Part shown: positions 33,485 to 40,927 of the stretch, piece by piece
Layout of the letters: each line of letters starts with the position of its first letter
How positions within the stretch are numbered: the stretch's first letter is position 1
Origin: Eubacterium sp. ER2
GTDB taxonomy: Bacteria; Bacillota; Clostridia; Lachnospirales; Lachnospiraceae
DNA length: 64,000 nucleotides
Assembly: GCF_000765215.1 (NCBI RefSeq)
Contig: NZ_JPJE01000009.1
Location: forward strand, 1-64,000
Direction of reading: 5' to 3'
Program-made: the position numbers and the translations under genes
The notes under the pieces: model-generated
What the model was told of the DNA's origin: nothing
Seen by the model: the letters and a program-made list of their open reading frames with translations, nothing else
Databases searched by the model: none

Positions 33485-34963
33485 ATGGATTCACAGACGT
33501 ACTGGAAGAACCGGGAGACAGAACAGAGGAAGCATAACATCCAGGATGAAGCCGAGTATCAGAAGCATATCCGGGAGATCTACCAGAATATGATTGATGA
33601 AATTGAGAAGGAGATCAATGGATTTTACGGCAAGTATGCTAGTAAAGAAGGCATCACACTGGCAGAGGCGAAGAAACGGGCTGCCAAGGCTGATATCGAA
33701 GCTCTGGGGCGAAAGGCTGCCAAGTATGTAAAGGAGAAGAATTTCTCTGATCAAGCCAATGGAGAGATGCGTTTGTACAACATGACCATGAAGGTGAACC
33801 GGCTGGAGCTCCTGAAAGCGCAGATTGGACTGGAGATGGTAGCTGGATTTGATGAACTTCAGAAATATTACGGCGATATTCTAACAGACCGGACGATTTC
33901 AGAGTTTGAACGGCAGGCTGGTATCCTGGGTAAGACAATCCAGAACAATGCGAAAGCTGCCAATGCTATCGTGAACGCCTCTTTCCACAATGCGACGTAT
34001 TCAGACCGGATTTGGATGTATCAGGACATGCTCAAGAATGAGCTGTCAAGTCTGCTGCAGACAGGACTAATCCAAGGACAGAACCCGCGGCGGTTGGCAA
34101 CGCATCTCCGGAAGCGCTTCGGAGTCAGCCAGAGCAATGCAGAACGGCTGATGATCACGGAACTGGCGAGGGTGCAGACGGAAGCACAGAAGCAGTCCTT
34201 TGAGCGGAATGGCTTTGAGGAGTATACTTTCCTTGCGCTGGGGACGGCCTGTCCGATCTGCAGGGCTCTGGACGGAAAGCACTTCAAGGTGGAAAAGATG
34301 ATGCCAGGGACAAATGCGCCGCCGACGCATCCAAATTGCCGGTGTTCCGTGGCTGCCTATGAAGACAGCGAAGATTATGAGGCATGGTTGGAGTTCTTGG
34401 ACAAGGGAGGTACCACAGAAGAGTGGAACAAGGTGAAATTAAAAGACTCCACAGATAAGTGGGCGAAAGAAGCGAAAAGCGAGCTGCTTAAATCTGAGAA
34501 GAGTCTTGGCAGTAGAAGCAAAGAAACGATGGAAGTTTACGGTCCTGGTGGAGAATATAGATTTTCCAAGAGAGGGGATACAAATAGTGTTAGTATTTCA
34601 GTTTTGGATATCCCTAAACTACGCGGGGCAGTAGTTACCCACAATCATCCATCTGGAGGGTCTTTCTCATTTACGGACCTCAAATTTTTGAAACGAATGC
34701 CAGTTTCCGAGATTAGAGTATCAACATCAAATGGCTCTTACTACATCAGAAAACCGGAAGAATGGCCGAGCGGTATCAGTTCGACTGCAAAAATGGAGAA
34801 GGCATACAACGAGATTAGAAATAGCTTGAAGTCAAAGTACAGGAAGCTATATAATGATGGAAAGATAAGTAAGGCAGATCGCCACAGATTATTTTCCGAT
34901 GAAGTAAATAGAATTTTCGCAGAAAGGTATGGTTTTGAGTATGGATTCGAAACTTATGAGTAA
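33485..34963 (+). CDS. MuF head protein with effector-like C-terminal domain
   Basis: 492 aa. Residues about 1-295 form an SPP1 gp7/MuF minor head protein (ending CPICRALDGKHF ... HPNCRCS). A linker (about 300-345) leads to an extra domain that normal MuF proteins lack: VYGPGGEYRFSKRGDTNSVS, then VVTHNHPSGGSFSFTDL near 382, then a helical tail. HNHPS with S-x-x-D resembles the JAB/JAMM metal motif. MuF proteins with such exchangeable ends act as polymorphic toxins carried in the capsid. A short acidic frame overlaps its last 23 bases and may be its antidote. Confidence 0.85.
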   Translation: MDSQTYWKNRETEQRKHNIQDEAEYQKHIREIYQNMIDEIEKEINGFYGKYASKEGITLAEAKKRAAKADIEALGRKAAKYVKEKNFSDQANGEMRLYNMTMKVNRLELLKAQIGLEMVAGFDELQKYYGDILTDRTISEFERQAGILGKTIQNNAKAANAIVNASFHNATYSDRIWMYQDMLKNELSSLLQTGLIQGQNPRRLATHLRKRFGVSQSNAERLMITELARVQTEAQKQSFERNGFEEYTFLALGTACPICRALDGKHFKVEKMMPGTNAPPTHPNCRCSVAAYEDSEDYEAWLEFLDKGGTTEEWNKVKLKDSTDKWAKEAKSELLKSEKSLGSRSKETMEVYGPGGEYRFSKRGDTNSVSISVLDIPKLRGAVVTHNHPSGGSFSFTDLKFLKRMPVSEIRVSTSNGSYYIRKPEEWPSGISSTAKMEKAYNEIRNSLKSKYRKLYNDGKISKADRHRLFSDEVNRIFAERYGFEYGFETYE

Positions 34964-35105
34964 AATTCTTAAAGAAAAGAAAATCAAAATCAGTGATATT
35001 CCAGACAATCTTGACTTAGAGGATTTGCCGGACGATGTAGAGATTATTCTTGATGAAGAATTTCCTGAGTTGGAAGATAGTTTTTGGGAAGAGGACGATG
35101 AATAG
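34941..35105 (+). CDS. Short acidic protein, candidate immunity partner
   Basis: 54 aa (or 49 from ATG 34,956). Basic start (MSKILKEKKIKISDIP) then very acidic (LEDLPDDVEIILDEEFPEL... EEDDE). It overlaps the MuF gene in another frame and ends before the next ribosome site. Small acidic proteins right after toxin domains are often their inhibitors; no direct proof here. Confidence 0.55.
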   Translation: MDSKLMSKILKEKKIKISDIPDNLDLEDLPDDVEIILDEEFPELEDSFWEEDDE

Positions 35106-35172
35106 GCGCCACCAGTCAGAAATGGCCGGTGGTATTTTTATATCCATTTTTAAGAAAGGAAAGGTGAAGAAC

Positions 35173-35685
35173 ATGAAATTTACAGAGGCGTTAAAGAACA
35201 TGAAGAAAGGAATTCCGATGAAACTTCCGTCATGGGGAGGCTATTGGTATTGGGATCCGGAAAAAGAAACGATTATGATGAAATGCCGGGCGGTTGACTC
35301 GGATACTGGAAAGGATCTGCTTGATATCAGAGAAACGCAGCGTGTTGAGTATACCTTGACAAATGTACTGTCTGACGAGTGGATCCCAGCTACAGAAGAA
35401 AATACAACCATATTGGGAGGAACTCCGACTTTCAGCTTTGGTGATGCCATCAAGTACATGAAACGCGGACTTAAAGTGAAGCGCCAGGGCTGGAACGGGA
35501 AAAACCAGCATATCGAACTGGCTAGGAACATTAGCTATGTTACATCGGACGGAAGTGTACAGAATTGTGAACATGAAGCCATCGGAAATATGGCTATTGC
35601 TTTTGTCGGGACATCAGGTGTACAGATGGGGTGGCTTGCTTCTCAAGCTGACATGTTGGCTGAAGACTGGATTTTTGCAGAGTAA
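35173..35685 (+). CDS. Tandem DUF2829 protein, Tad2-like anti-Thoeris candidate
   Basis: 170 aa, AAGAAAGGAAAGG upstream. Two copies of the DUF2829/Tad2 fold: a divergent one at 1-72 (FTEALKNMKKG...W, ending SDEWIP) and a standard one at 87-169 (FSFGDAIKYMKRGLKVKRQGWNGKNQHIEL ending WLASQADMLAEDWIF would be the full span; key parts GWNGKNQ and AEDW). Tad2 proteins bind and remove the cyclic ADP-ribose-type messenger of Thoeris defence. Its place inside the head operon would give late expression, so some members may be structural instead. Confidence 0.78.
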   Translation: MKFTEALKNMKKGIPMKLPSWGGYWYWDPEKETIMMKCRAVDSDTGKDLLDIRETQRVEYTLTNVLSDEWIPATEENTTILGGTPTFSFGDAIKYMKRGLKVKRQGWNGKNQHIELARNISYVTSDGSVQNCEHEAIGNMAIAFVGTSGVQMGWLASQADMLAEDWIFAE

Positions 35686-35698
35686 AGGAGTGGTGTGA

Positions 35699-35986
35699 TT
35701 GATTGAAGTAAGCGTCCGAAAGGACGGAATTGAGGTATCCGGCCATGCCGGATACGCAGAGAATGGAAAAGATATTATCTGTGCTGGAATGACAGCACTT
35801 GTGCAGACGCTGGTCAAGTCGGTTGGCGATCTGACCGAGGACAAAATTGAATGCGAGATATCGCCCGGAAGGGCTGATATACATTACAGGAATCTGTCAG
35901 AAGCAGGAACGCTTCTGGTTGATTCCTTTTTCATTGGCATCTGTCAGATCGCTGATGAGTTTCCGGATCATGTCCGGATCGAGTAA
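35699..35986 (+). CDS. prp: Prp-type cysteine protease (phage copy)
   Basis: 95 aa, TTG start eight bases after AAAGGAG. Family hallmark GHAGYAENGKDIICAG gives catalytic His16 and Cys28. In Firmicutes Prp removes the N-terminal extension of ribosomal protein bL27 after an LQxFA-type motif, and phage copies process head proteins. Both the next gene (SLQLFAE) and the capsid gene (LGLQVFAA) carry that motif near their N-termini. Confidence 0.92.
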   Translation: MIEVSVRKDGIEVSGHAGYAENGKDIICAGMTALVQTLVKSVGDLTEDKIECEISPGRADIHYRNLSEAGTLLVDSFFIGICQIADEFPDHVRIE

Positions 35987-36074
35987 CACGTCGTGTCCGA
36001 AATGACGATAAACTATGATTCGATGCAATGGCCTGGGCTTAAATGAATGGGCTGGGGCAGAAAGGAAAAAAACG

Positions 36075-36755
36075 ATGAAAAATAAGGTGTTTGAAGCAAT
36101 GAGAAGCCTGCAGTTATTTGCAGAGGGTGAAGGCGCTGGAGCTGGAGGGTCCGGAGATGGCGGCGGCACTAGTGGAAAAAATGGAGCAGGTTCAGGAGGC
36201 GAAGGCGGAAGTGGTGATGAACCCCTCTCTTTTGATGACTTCTTGAAACAGGAAGGTAATCAGGCAGAGTTTGACCGTAGGGTACAGAAAGCCATTGATA
36301 CAGCGGTATCGAATGCACAGAAGAAGTGGAAGGATATCCACGATGATAAACTGTCTGAGGCTGAAAAACTCGCAAAAATGACCAATGAAGAAAAGGCGGC
36401 TTATCGGATGTCACAGATGGAAAAGGAACTGAATGCTTTTAAGGAGAAAGATACTCTGGCAGAGATGTCCAAGACGGCGAGAAAGATGCTGTCCGAGGAT
36501 GAAATTAACATCCCGGATGAACTGCTTGCTCATTTGGTCAGCACGGATGCAGAGGATACGAAGCAGGCAGTCCAGGCATTTGCAAAGCTTTTTAAGGACG
36601 CCGTGCAGGATGCCGTCAAGGATAAGCTGAAAGGAAACCCGCCGAAGCGCGGGACCGGAGGAAAGGGAACTGTTACGAGGGAGCAGATCCTTGCAATCAA
36701 AAATCCTTCTGAACGCCAGAGGATGATCGCGGAACACATGAACTTATTTGAATAA
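36075..36755 (+). CDS. Scaffolding protein with Prp cleavage site
   Basis: 226 aa from the ATG after AAAGGAAAA. MKNKVFEAMRSLQLFAEGEG, cleavage expected after Phe15, followed by a Gly-rich linker (about 20-45) and a long charged coiled coil (about 60-150), as in scaffold proteins (Phage_GP20 type). Confidence 0.88.
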   Translation: MKNKVFEAMRSLQLFAEGEGAGAGGSGDGGGTSGKNGAGSGGEGGSGDEPLSFDDFLKQEGNQAEFDRRVQKAIDTAVSNAQKKWKDIHDDKLSEAEKLAKMTNEEKAAYRMSQMEKELNAFKEKDTLAEMSKTARKMLSEDEINIPDELLAHLVSTDAEDTKQAVQAFAKLFKDAVQDAVKDKLKGNPPKRGTGGKGTVTREQILAIKNPSERQRMIAEHMNLFE

Positions 36756-36772
36756 AAAGGAGATGAAAACTT

Positions 36773-37984
36773 ATGCATGATGTAAGTAAACTTGGGCTGC
36801 AGGTATTCGCTGCACCCACCAATATGACAGGACAGGCACAGATCCAGGTAAGGGCAAGGGAGATTGATTTTGTCACTTCTTTTGGCAAGAACATGCAGGC
36901 CTTACTGGATATCATGGGCATCACTAGGATGATCAAGAAGACAAACGGAACTGTGCTGAAAGTGAAAAAAGTATCCGGCACGCTGCAGTCTGGGGACGTA
37001 GCGGAGGGTGATGAGATCCCGTTATCTCAGTACAAAGTCGAAGAGAAGGATTTTGATACCATCAAGATTGAGAAATACAGAAAAGGTGTTTCTCTTGAAG
37101 CAATCGCAGAGAAGGGCTATGACGCTGCGGTGGATCAGACCGATGCCGAATTTAAGTCCGATCTGCAGAATAAAATCCTGGACAAGTTTTATGGCCAGCT
37201 GAAAATGGGTTCCCTGGTAGGACATGAGACCACCTGGCAGATGGCCGTTGCTATGGCGATCGGAAAAGTGAAAGATAAGTTTGAGAAGATGAAGAGGACC
37301 GCAACAGGGACAGCTGTATGGGTAAACACTCTGGATGTCTATAAATACGTAGGCGCCGCAGATATTACCATGCAGACTGCTTTTGGCATGAACTATATCC
37401 AGAACTTCCTGGGAGCAGATATCTGCTTTATTTCTTCCCAGATCCCGGAGAATACGGTTATCGCCACTCCTCTGAACAACCTGGTTGCATACTATGTGGA
37501 TCCGGCGGACTCTGAATTTGTGAGAGCGGGCCTTGCATACACTGTAGACTCTGAGACTGGCTTTATCGGCTTCCACGCACAGGGAACGTATGAGAGAGCG
37601 ATTTCCGATATGTTTGCGATTATGGGAGTCCGGCTGTTTGCAGAGTACCTGGATGCGATCGCATACATTGCTGTTGGTTCTTCCGACACACAGACTCTTG
37701 GATCTCTCACTCTGACTTCCGCGGAAGGAACTGAAGAGGGAAAGACAAAGATCTCTGTCAAGGAGCAGCTGGCATCTATCAATGACGTGTTCCGGTATAA
37801 GACAAATGCATCCGCAGCAACGGAAGTTACATACGGCATGGATGTGTCTACTTGGACCGCATGGGACGGAGAGTCTGAGATTACAGCAACGGACGGGCAT
37901 CATGTGACAGTCGTTGAAGCTGATGTAAACGGAAAGGCTGTTCGTTCTGGAGATGTAGTGGCTGACGTGTTTGCTGGAGCGTAG
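36773..37984 (+). CDS. Major capsid protein (HK97 fold)
   Basis: 403 aa. N-terminus MHDVSKLGLQVFAAPTNM has the Prp site (cut after Phe12). HK97-type body (IDFVTSFGKNMQALLDIMG ... FAIMGVRLFAEYLDAIAYI) to about residue 305, then an additional beta-rich domain of about 95 residues (TLGSLTLTSAEG...DVVADVFAGA), perhaps a surface decoration domain. Confidence 0.88.
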   Translation: MHDVSKLGLQVFAAPTNMTGQAQIQVRAREIDFVTSFGKNMQALLDIMGITRMIKKTNGTVLKVKKVSGTLQSGDVAEGDEIPLSQYKVEEKDFDTIKIEKYRKGVSLEAIAEKGYDAAVDQTDAEFKSDLQNKILDKFYGQLKMGSLVGHETTWQMAVAMAIGKVKDKFEKMKRTATGTAVWVNTLDVYKYVGAADITMQTAFGMNYIQNFLGADICFISSQIPENTVIATPLNNLVAYYVDPADSEFVRAGLAYTVDSETGFIGFHAQGTYERAISDMFAIMGVRLFAEYLDAIAYIAVGSSDTQTLGSLTLTSAEGTEEGKTKISVKEQLASINDVFRYKTNASAATEVTYGMDVSTWTAWDGESEITATDGHHVTVVEADVNGKAVRSGDVVADVFAGA

Positions 37985-37996
37985 GAGGTGTAAAAG

Positions 37997-38260
37997 ATGT
38001 ATAAGGTAATCAAAAAGTTTCATGATCTGCAGGATGCGAGAGAGACAAAAAATGGTAAGGTTTACCATGAGTACAATGTGGGGGATGTATTCCCCCATGA
38101 TGGTATGGAGGTCTCTGAAGAACGTCTGGCAGAGCTGTCTGGATCTGATAATAAGCAGGGTGTTCCTCTGATTGAACTCGTTCAGGAGAAAACTGACAAA
38201 AAGACTTCTTCTTCCAGGTCAACTACTAAGAAGACAACGGCAAAGGCGGCTTCAAAATAA
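37997..38260 (+). CDS. Small head-associated protein
   Basis: 87 aa. MYKVIKKFHDLQD...VYHEYNVGDVFP is a short beta domain common after capsid genes; the tail is Lys/Thr/Ser-rich (about 63-87), possibly DNA-contacting. Confidence 0.7.
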   Translation: MYKVIKKFHDLQDARETKNGKVYHEYNVGDVFPHDGMEVSEERLAELSGSDNKQGVPLIELVQEKTDKKTSSSRSTTKKTTAKAASK

Positions 38261-38272
38261 GGAGTGGTGCGT

Positions 38273-38599
38273 ATGCTGAAAAATTTAAAGATCCTTCTTG
38301 GTATTTCAGAGAGTGATACATCACAAGATGCCAAACTGAACCTGATTTTGTCCGGAACAACAAGCCGACTGAAAGCTTTGCTGGGAGGGCAGGACCCTCC
38401 AGAAGGTCTCAATTATATCATTACAGACGTGGCAGTGATCCGGTTCAACAGGATTGGATCTGAGGGGCTTTCTTCTCACAGTGTTGAAGGGGAGAGCCTC
38501 TCCTTTTCGGACGATGATTTTGCAGGATACCGCGAAGATATACAGGCATATCTGGACAGTCAGAAGGAGGCGAAGAAAGGCCGGGTGAGGTTTCTATGA
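38273..38599 (+). CDS. Head-tail connector (gp6/gp15-like adaptor)
   Basis: 108 aa; ATG 38,273 lies eight bases after GGAG. Pattern KNLKILLGISESDTSQDAKLNLIL... with the helical bundle of DNA-packaging connectors that bind beneath the portal. Confidence 0.82.
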   Translation: MLKNLKILLGISESDTSQDAKLNLILSGTTSRLKALLGGQDPPEGLNYIITDVAVIRFNRIGSEGLSSHSVEGESLSFSDDDFAGYREDIQAYLDSQKEAKKGRVRFL

Positions 38600-38898
38600 G
38601 ATACGACACACCTGTATATTTCCAGAAGATCACATCTGGAGAGTATGATCCTAAAACCGGGAACTATGCGGATGATATCGTCGTGGAGACTTTACGGTAT
38701 GCGTCCGTCATGAATACCGGTGAAGAGCGGCTGAAGCTGGTCTATGATGGACCAAAGCAGGGGAGTCTTACAATCCAGCTCCAGAACCATTACACGAAAC
38801 CGTTTGACCGGATCCGGGTTGGGGAGGAGATCTACAGTGTGGACTTCTCCCGGAAGCTCCGGACGAAACATACTTTTGTGGTATCGGAGGTGCAGTGA
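38596..38898 (+). CDS. Head-tail stopper (head closure)
   Basis: 100 aa, ATGA overlap with the connector gene. Beta-rich, size and place of the SPP1 gp16/HK97 stopper. It starts MRYDTPVYFQKITSGEYDP. Confidence 0.8.
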   Translation: MRYDTPVYFQKITSGEYDPKTGNYADDIVVETLRYASVMNTGEERLKLVYDGPKQGSLTIQLQNHYTKPFDRIRVGEEIYSVDFSRKLRTKHTFVVSEVQ

Positions 38899-39233
38899 TG
38901 GGAGATATCAAGATTGTCGGCATGGAAAAGTTACAGAAGAAGCTGAAGCAGAATGTTCGGATGGACGATGTGAAGCGGGTTGTCCGGCACAACGGTGCAG
39001 AGATGCAGGCTAAGGCGCAGCGGAATGCCCCGGTTGATACCGGATACCTAAAACGTAGCATTGGGCTTGAGATTACCGATAGAGGGATGGCGGCTGAAGT
39101 GGAACCAAAGGCCGATTATGCCCCGTATCCGGAATTTGGTACACGTTTCATGGAAGCGCAGCCATATCTGGCTCCGGCCTTCCGTGATCAGGCGGGGCAG
39201 TTTCGGAAAGACATGAAGAAGCTGGTGGAATGA
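38898..39233 (+). CDS. HK97 gp10-like tail completion protein
   Basis: 111 aa from the ATG overlapping the previous stop (TGATG). Contains NAPVDTGYLKRSIG and YAPYPEFGTRFMEAQPYLAPA, the signature of the HK97-gp10 family. Confidence 0.88.
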   Translation: MGDIKIVGMEKLQKKLKQNVRMDDVKRVVRHNGAEMQAKAQRNAPVDTGYLKRSIGLEITDRGMAAEVEPKADYAPYPEFGTRFMEAQPYLAPAFRDQAGQFRKDMKKLVE

Positions 39234-39242
39234 GGTGATGGC

Positions 39243-39626
39243 ATGGATCCGCAGCAGGAGCTCTTCACGGAATTATTATTGAAACTTAAAGAACTGGAAT
39301 ATGACGTGTATGATACTTTCCTCCCGCCGGAGGACACGCCGTATCCCTTTATTTATCTGGCAGACAGCCAGCAGACGGATACCCAGACAAAAAGTGCCGT
39401 GGTGGGGAATGTATACCAGACAATCCATGTCTGGCACAACAACCCGAAACAGCGCGGTACAGTATCGGAGATGCTGCTGGATATCAAGAAGGTCTGCTAC
39501 AAATTGGAACATACGGAGAATTTTGCATGGATGATACAGAATGTGAACCAGCGAATTCTTCCGGACAACACAACCAAGACTCCACTTCTGCATGGTCTGC
39601 TGGAAGTGGAGTTTAAATTTTCATAA
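39243..39626 (+). CDS. Tail terminator protein
   Basis: 127 aa. Position between gp10 and the tail tube, and the pattern YDVYDTFLPPEDTPYPFIYLADSQ with a VWHNN strand, fit tail terminators. Confidence 0.8.
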   Translation: MDPQQELFTELLLKLKELEYDVYDTFLPPEDTPYPFIYLADSQQTDTQTKSAVVGNVYQTIHVWHNNPKQRGTVSEMLLDIKKVCYKLEHTENFAWMIQNVNQRILPDNTTKTPLLHGLLEVEFKFS

Positions 39627-39641
39627 GAATGGAGGTATAAG

Positions 39642-40148
39642 ATGAGCGCAATTAGAGGAAGCAGAATTATTTATCTGTACCGGATCTTGGCGGATGCGGC
39701 CACGGTCGATGCGACAGGAATTGCATTTACGACAGAAAACGGCCGGACAAAATCCAGGGATGCTGATACGACTGAAACAAAAGACGGCCCGATCAGAACG
39801 CCGGGAGCGTTGGAGTCTGAGATCACTACTACAGCACTTTTTGCAAGTGAAAACGATGAGATGATCGACAAACTTGAAAAAGCGGTAGACAACTCAGACA
39901 AAGTGGAAGTGTGGGAAGTGAATTTGGATAAGCCCGGAGAAACAGAAAATGTAGGGAAGTTTGCTGCAAAGTATTTCCAGGGGTATGTGACGGAGTTTGA
40001 ACTTACATCAAGTGCCGAAGATCATGCAGAAGCTTCTCTTACATTTGGTCTCGAAGGGACCGGGGCAGACGGGTACGCAACCGTTTCTGATGAGCAGCAG
40101 GAACTGGCATCTTACGCATTTGCAGATACGGAAAAGACAGGAGCGTAG
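39642..40148 (+). CDS. Major tail (tube) protein, TP901-1 type
   Basis: 168 aa. MSAIRGSRIIYLYRILADAA and long beta pattern of the phage_tail_2/TP901 tube family. Followed at once by a terminator, so it can be made in excess over the later tail genes. Confidence 0.87.
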   Translation: MSAIRGSRIIYLYRILADAATVDATGIAFTTENGRTKSRDADTTETKDGPIRTPGALESEITTTALFASENDEMIDKLEKAVDNSDKVEVWEVNLDKPGETENVGKFAAKYFQGYVTEFELTSSAEDHAEASLTFGLEGTGADGYATVSDEQQELASYAFADTEKTGA

Positions 40149-40178
40149 GCAGGAGAGGCAATTCTCCTGCCATTTTTT
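40148..40178 (+). terminator. Terminator after the tail tube gene
   Basis: Nine-bp stem GGCAGGAGA/TCTCCTGCC then ATTTTTTAT. Probably partial, reducing expression of chaperone and later tail genes. Confidence 0.85.
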
Positions 40179-40198
40179 ATACATGGAGGTAGATCAAG

Positions 40199-40576
40199 AT
40201 GATGGAATTAACAATTAATGGACAGGTATATCAGTTCAACTTTGGGATGGGCTTCCTTCGGGATGCCAATAAGTTGGTATCCACAACGGTGGACGGCATT
40301 AAAGACGTGAAGAAAGATATCGGTGCGAGATACATGATCGCCCGGGTGATCGATGGAGAGCCGGACGCCCTGGTGGATCTGCTGGATGTAGCGAACAAAG
40401 GGCAGAACCCGAGAGTGACAAAAGCGCTTCTGGACTCCTATATCGATGATCCGGATACAGATGTAGATGCGCTGTTTGAGAACACGCTGGATTTTTTAGG
40501 GAAAGCAAATGCTACCAAGAAAATGATGGCAAAGATGGCGGAAGCGATCGAGAAAGCGAAAGAGGACCAGAACTAA
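40199..40576 (+). CDS. Tail assembly chaperone gpG
   Basis: 125 aa, TGGAGG nine bases before the ATG. Helical acidic protein that binds the tape measure during tail assembly. A slippery heptamer near its end allows the longer gpGT form. Confidence 0.85.
   Translation: MMELTINGQVYQFNFGMGFLRDANKLVSTTVDGIKDVKKDIGARYMIARVIDGEPDALVDLLDVANKGQNPRVTKALLDSYIDDPDTDVDALFENTLDFLGKANATKKMMAKMAEAIEKAKEDQN
40492..40498 (+). promoter_or_regulatory. Candidate -1 ribosomal frameshift site (T TTT TTA)
   Basis: The heptamer lies exactly in the X-XXY-YYZ phase of the gpG frame (codons GAT TTT TTA). A -1 slip enters an open frame that runs without stop into the gene ending at 40,923. Confidence 0.65.
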
Positions 40577-40923
40577 CCTTTGAGGAACAGTACCGGGAGA
40601 TGGCAGTGAATTGTTTCCGGTATTTTGGCTTTACGACTTTTGATCAGGTGGATAACCTGACAAATGCTCAGTATGAAATTATGGCAGAGGCCTTGGAGTT
40701 GCGAATGTTGGACGAAAGTCTGCATGAGCATCGCCAGGCATTTTTAAATTTTGCGGCGCAGGCAGAAAAACCGGCCGGCAAAGGAAAGACCAGGCCGGTA
40801 TATCGAAAGTTCCGGCAGTTTTTTGACTATGATAAAGAGCTGAAAAATCTAAAGTCAAAGAAGAAAAAGAAGGTAGATGGCAGGTTTTCCGGAATAGGAA
40901 AGCTTTTGCGGAAAGGAGAGTGA
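40499..40923 (+). CDS. Tail chaperone T-domain (gpGT extension by frameshift)
   Basis: In the -1 frame the sequence joins gpG and continues PELTFEEQYREMAVNCFRYFG, a typical T-domain start, to a basic end (LKSKKKKK). An internal ATG at 40,600 exists but is preceded by conserved-looking coding sequence and no ribosome site, so fusion to gpG is the likelier route. Confidence 0.75.
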
Positions 40924-40927
40924 GAGC

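Noticed and set aside
40600-40923. Independent gene from ATG 40,600
   Set aside because: Conserved-looking sequence in frame precedes the ATG, there is no ribosome site, and a slippery heptamer in correct phase lies upstream.
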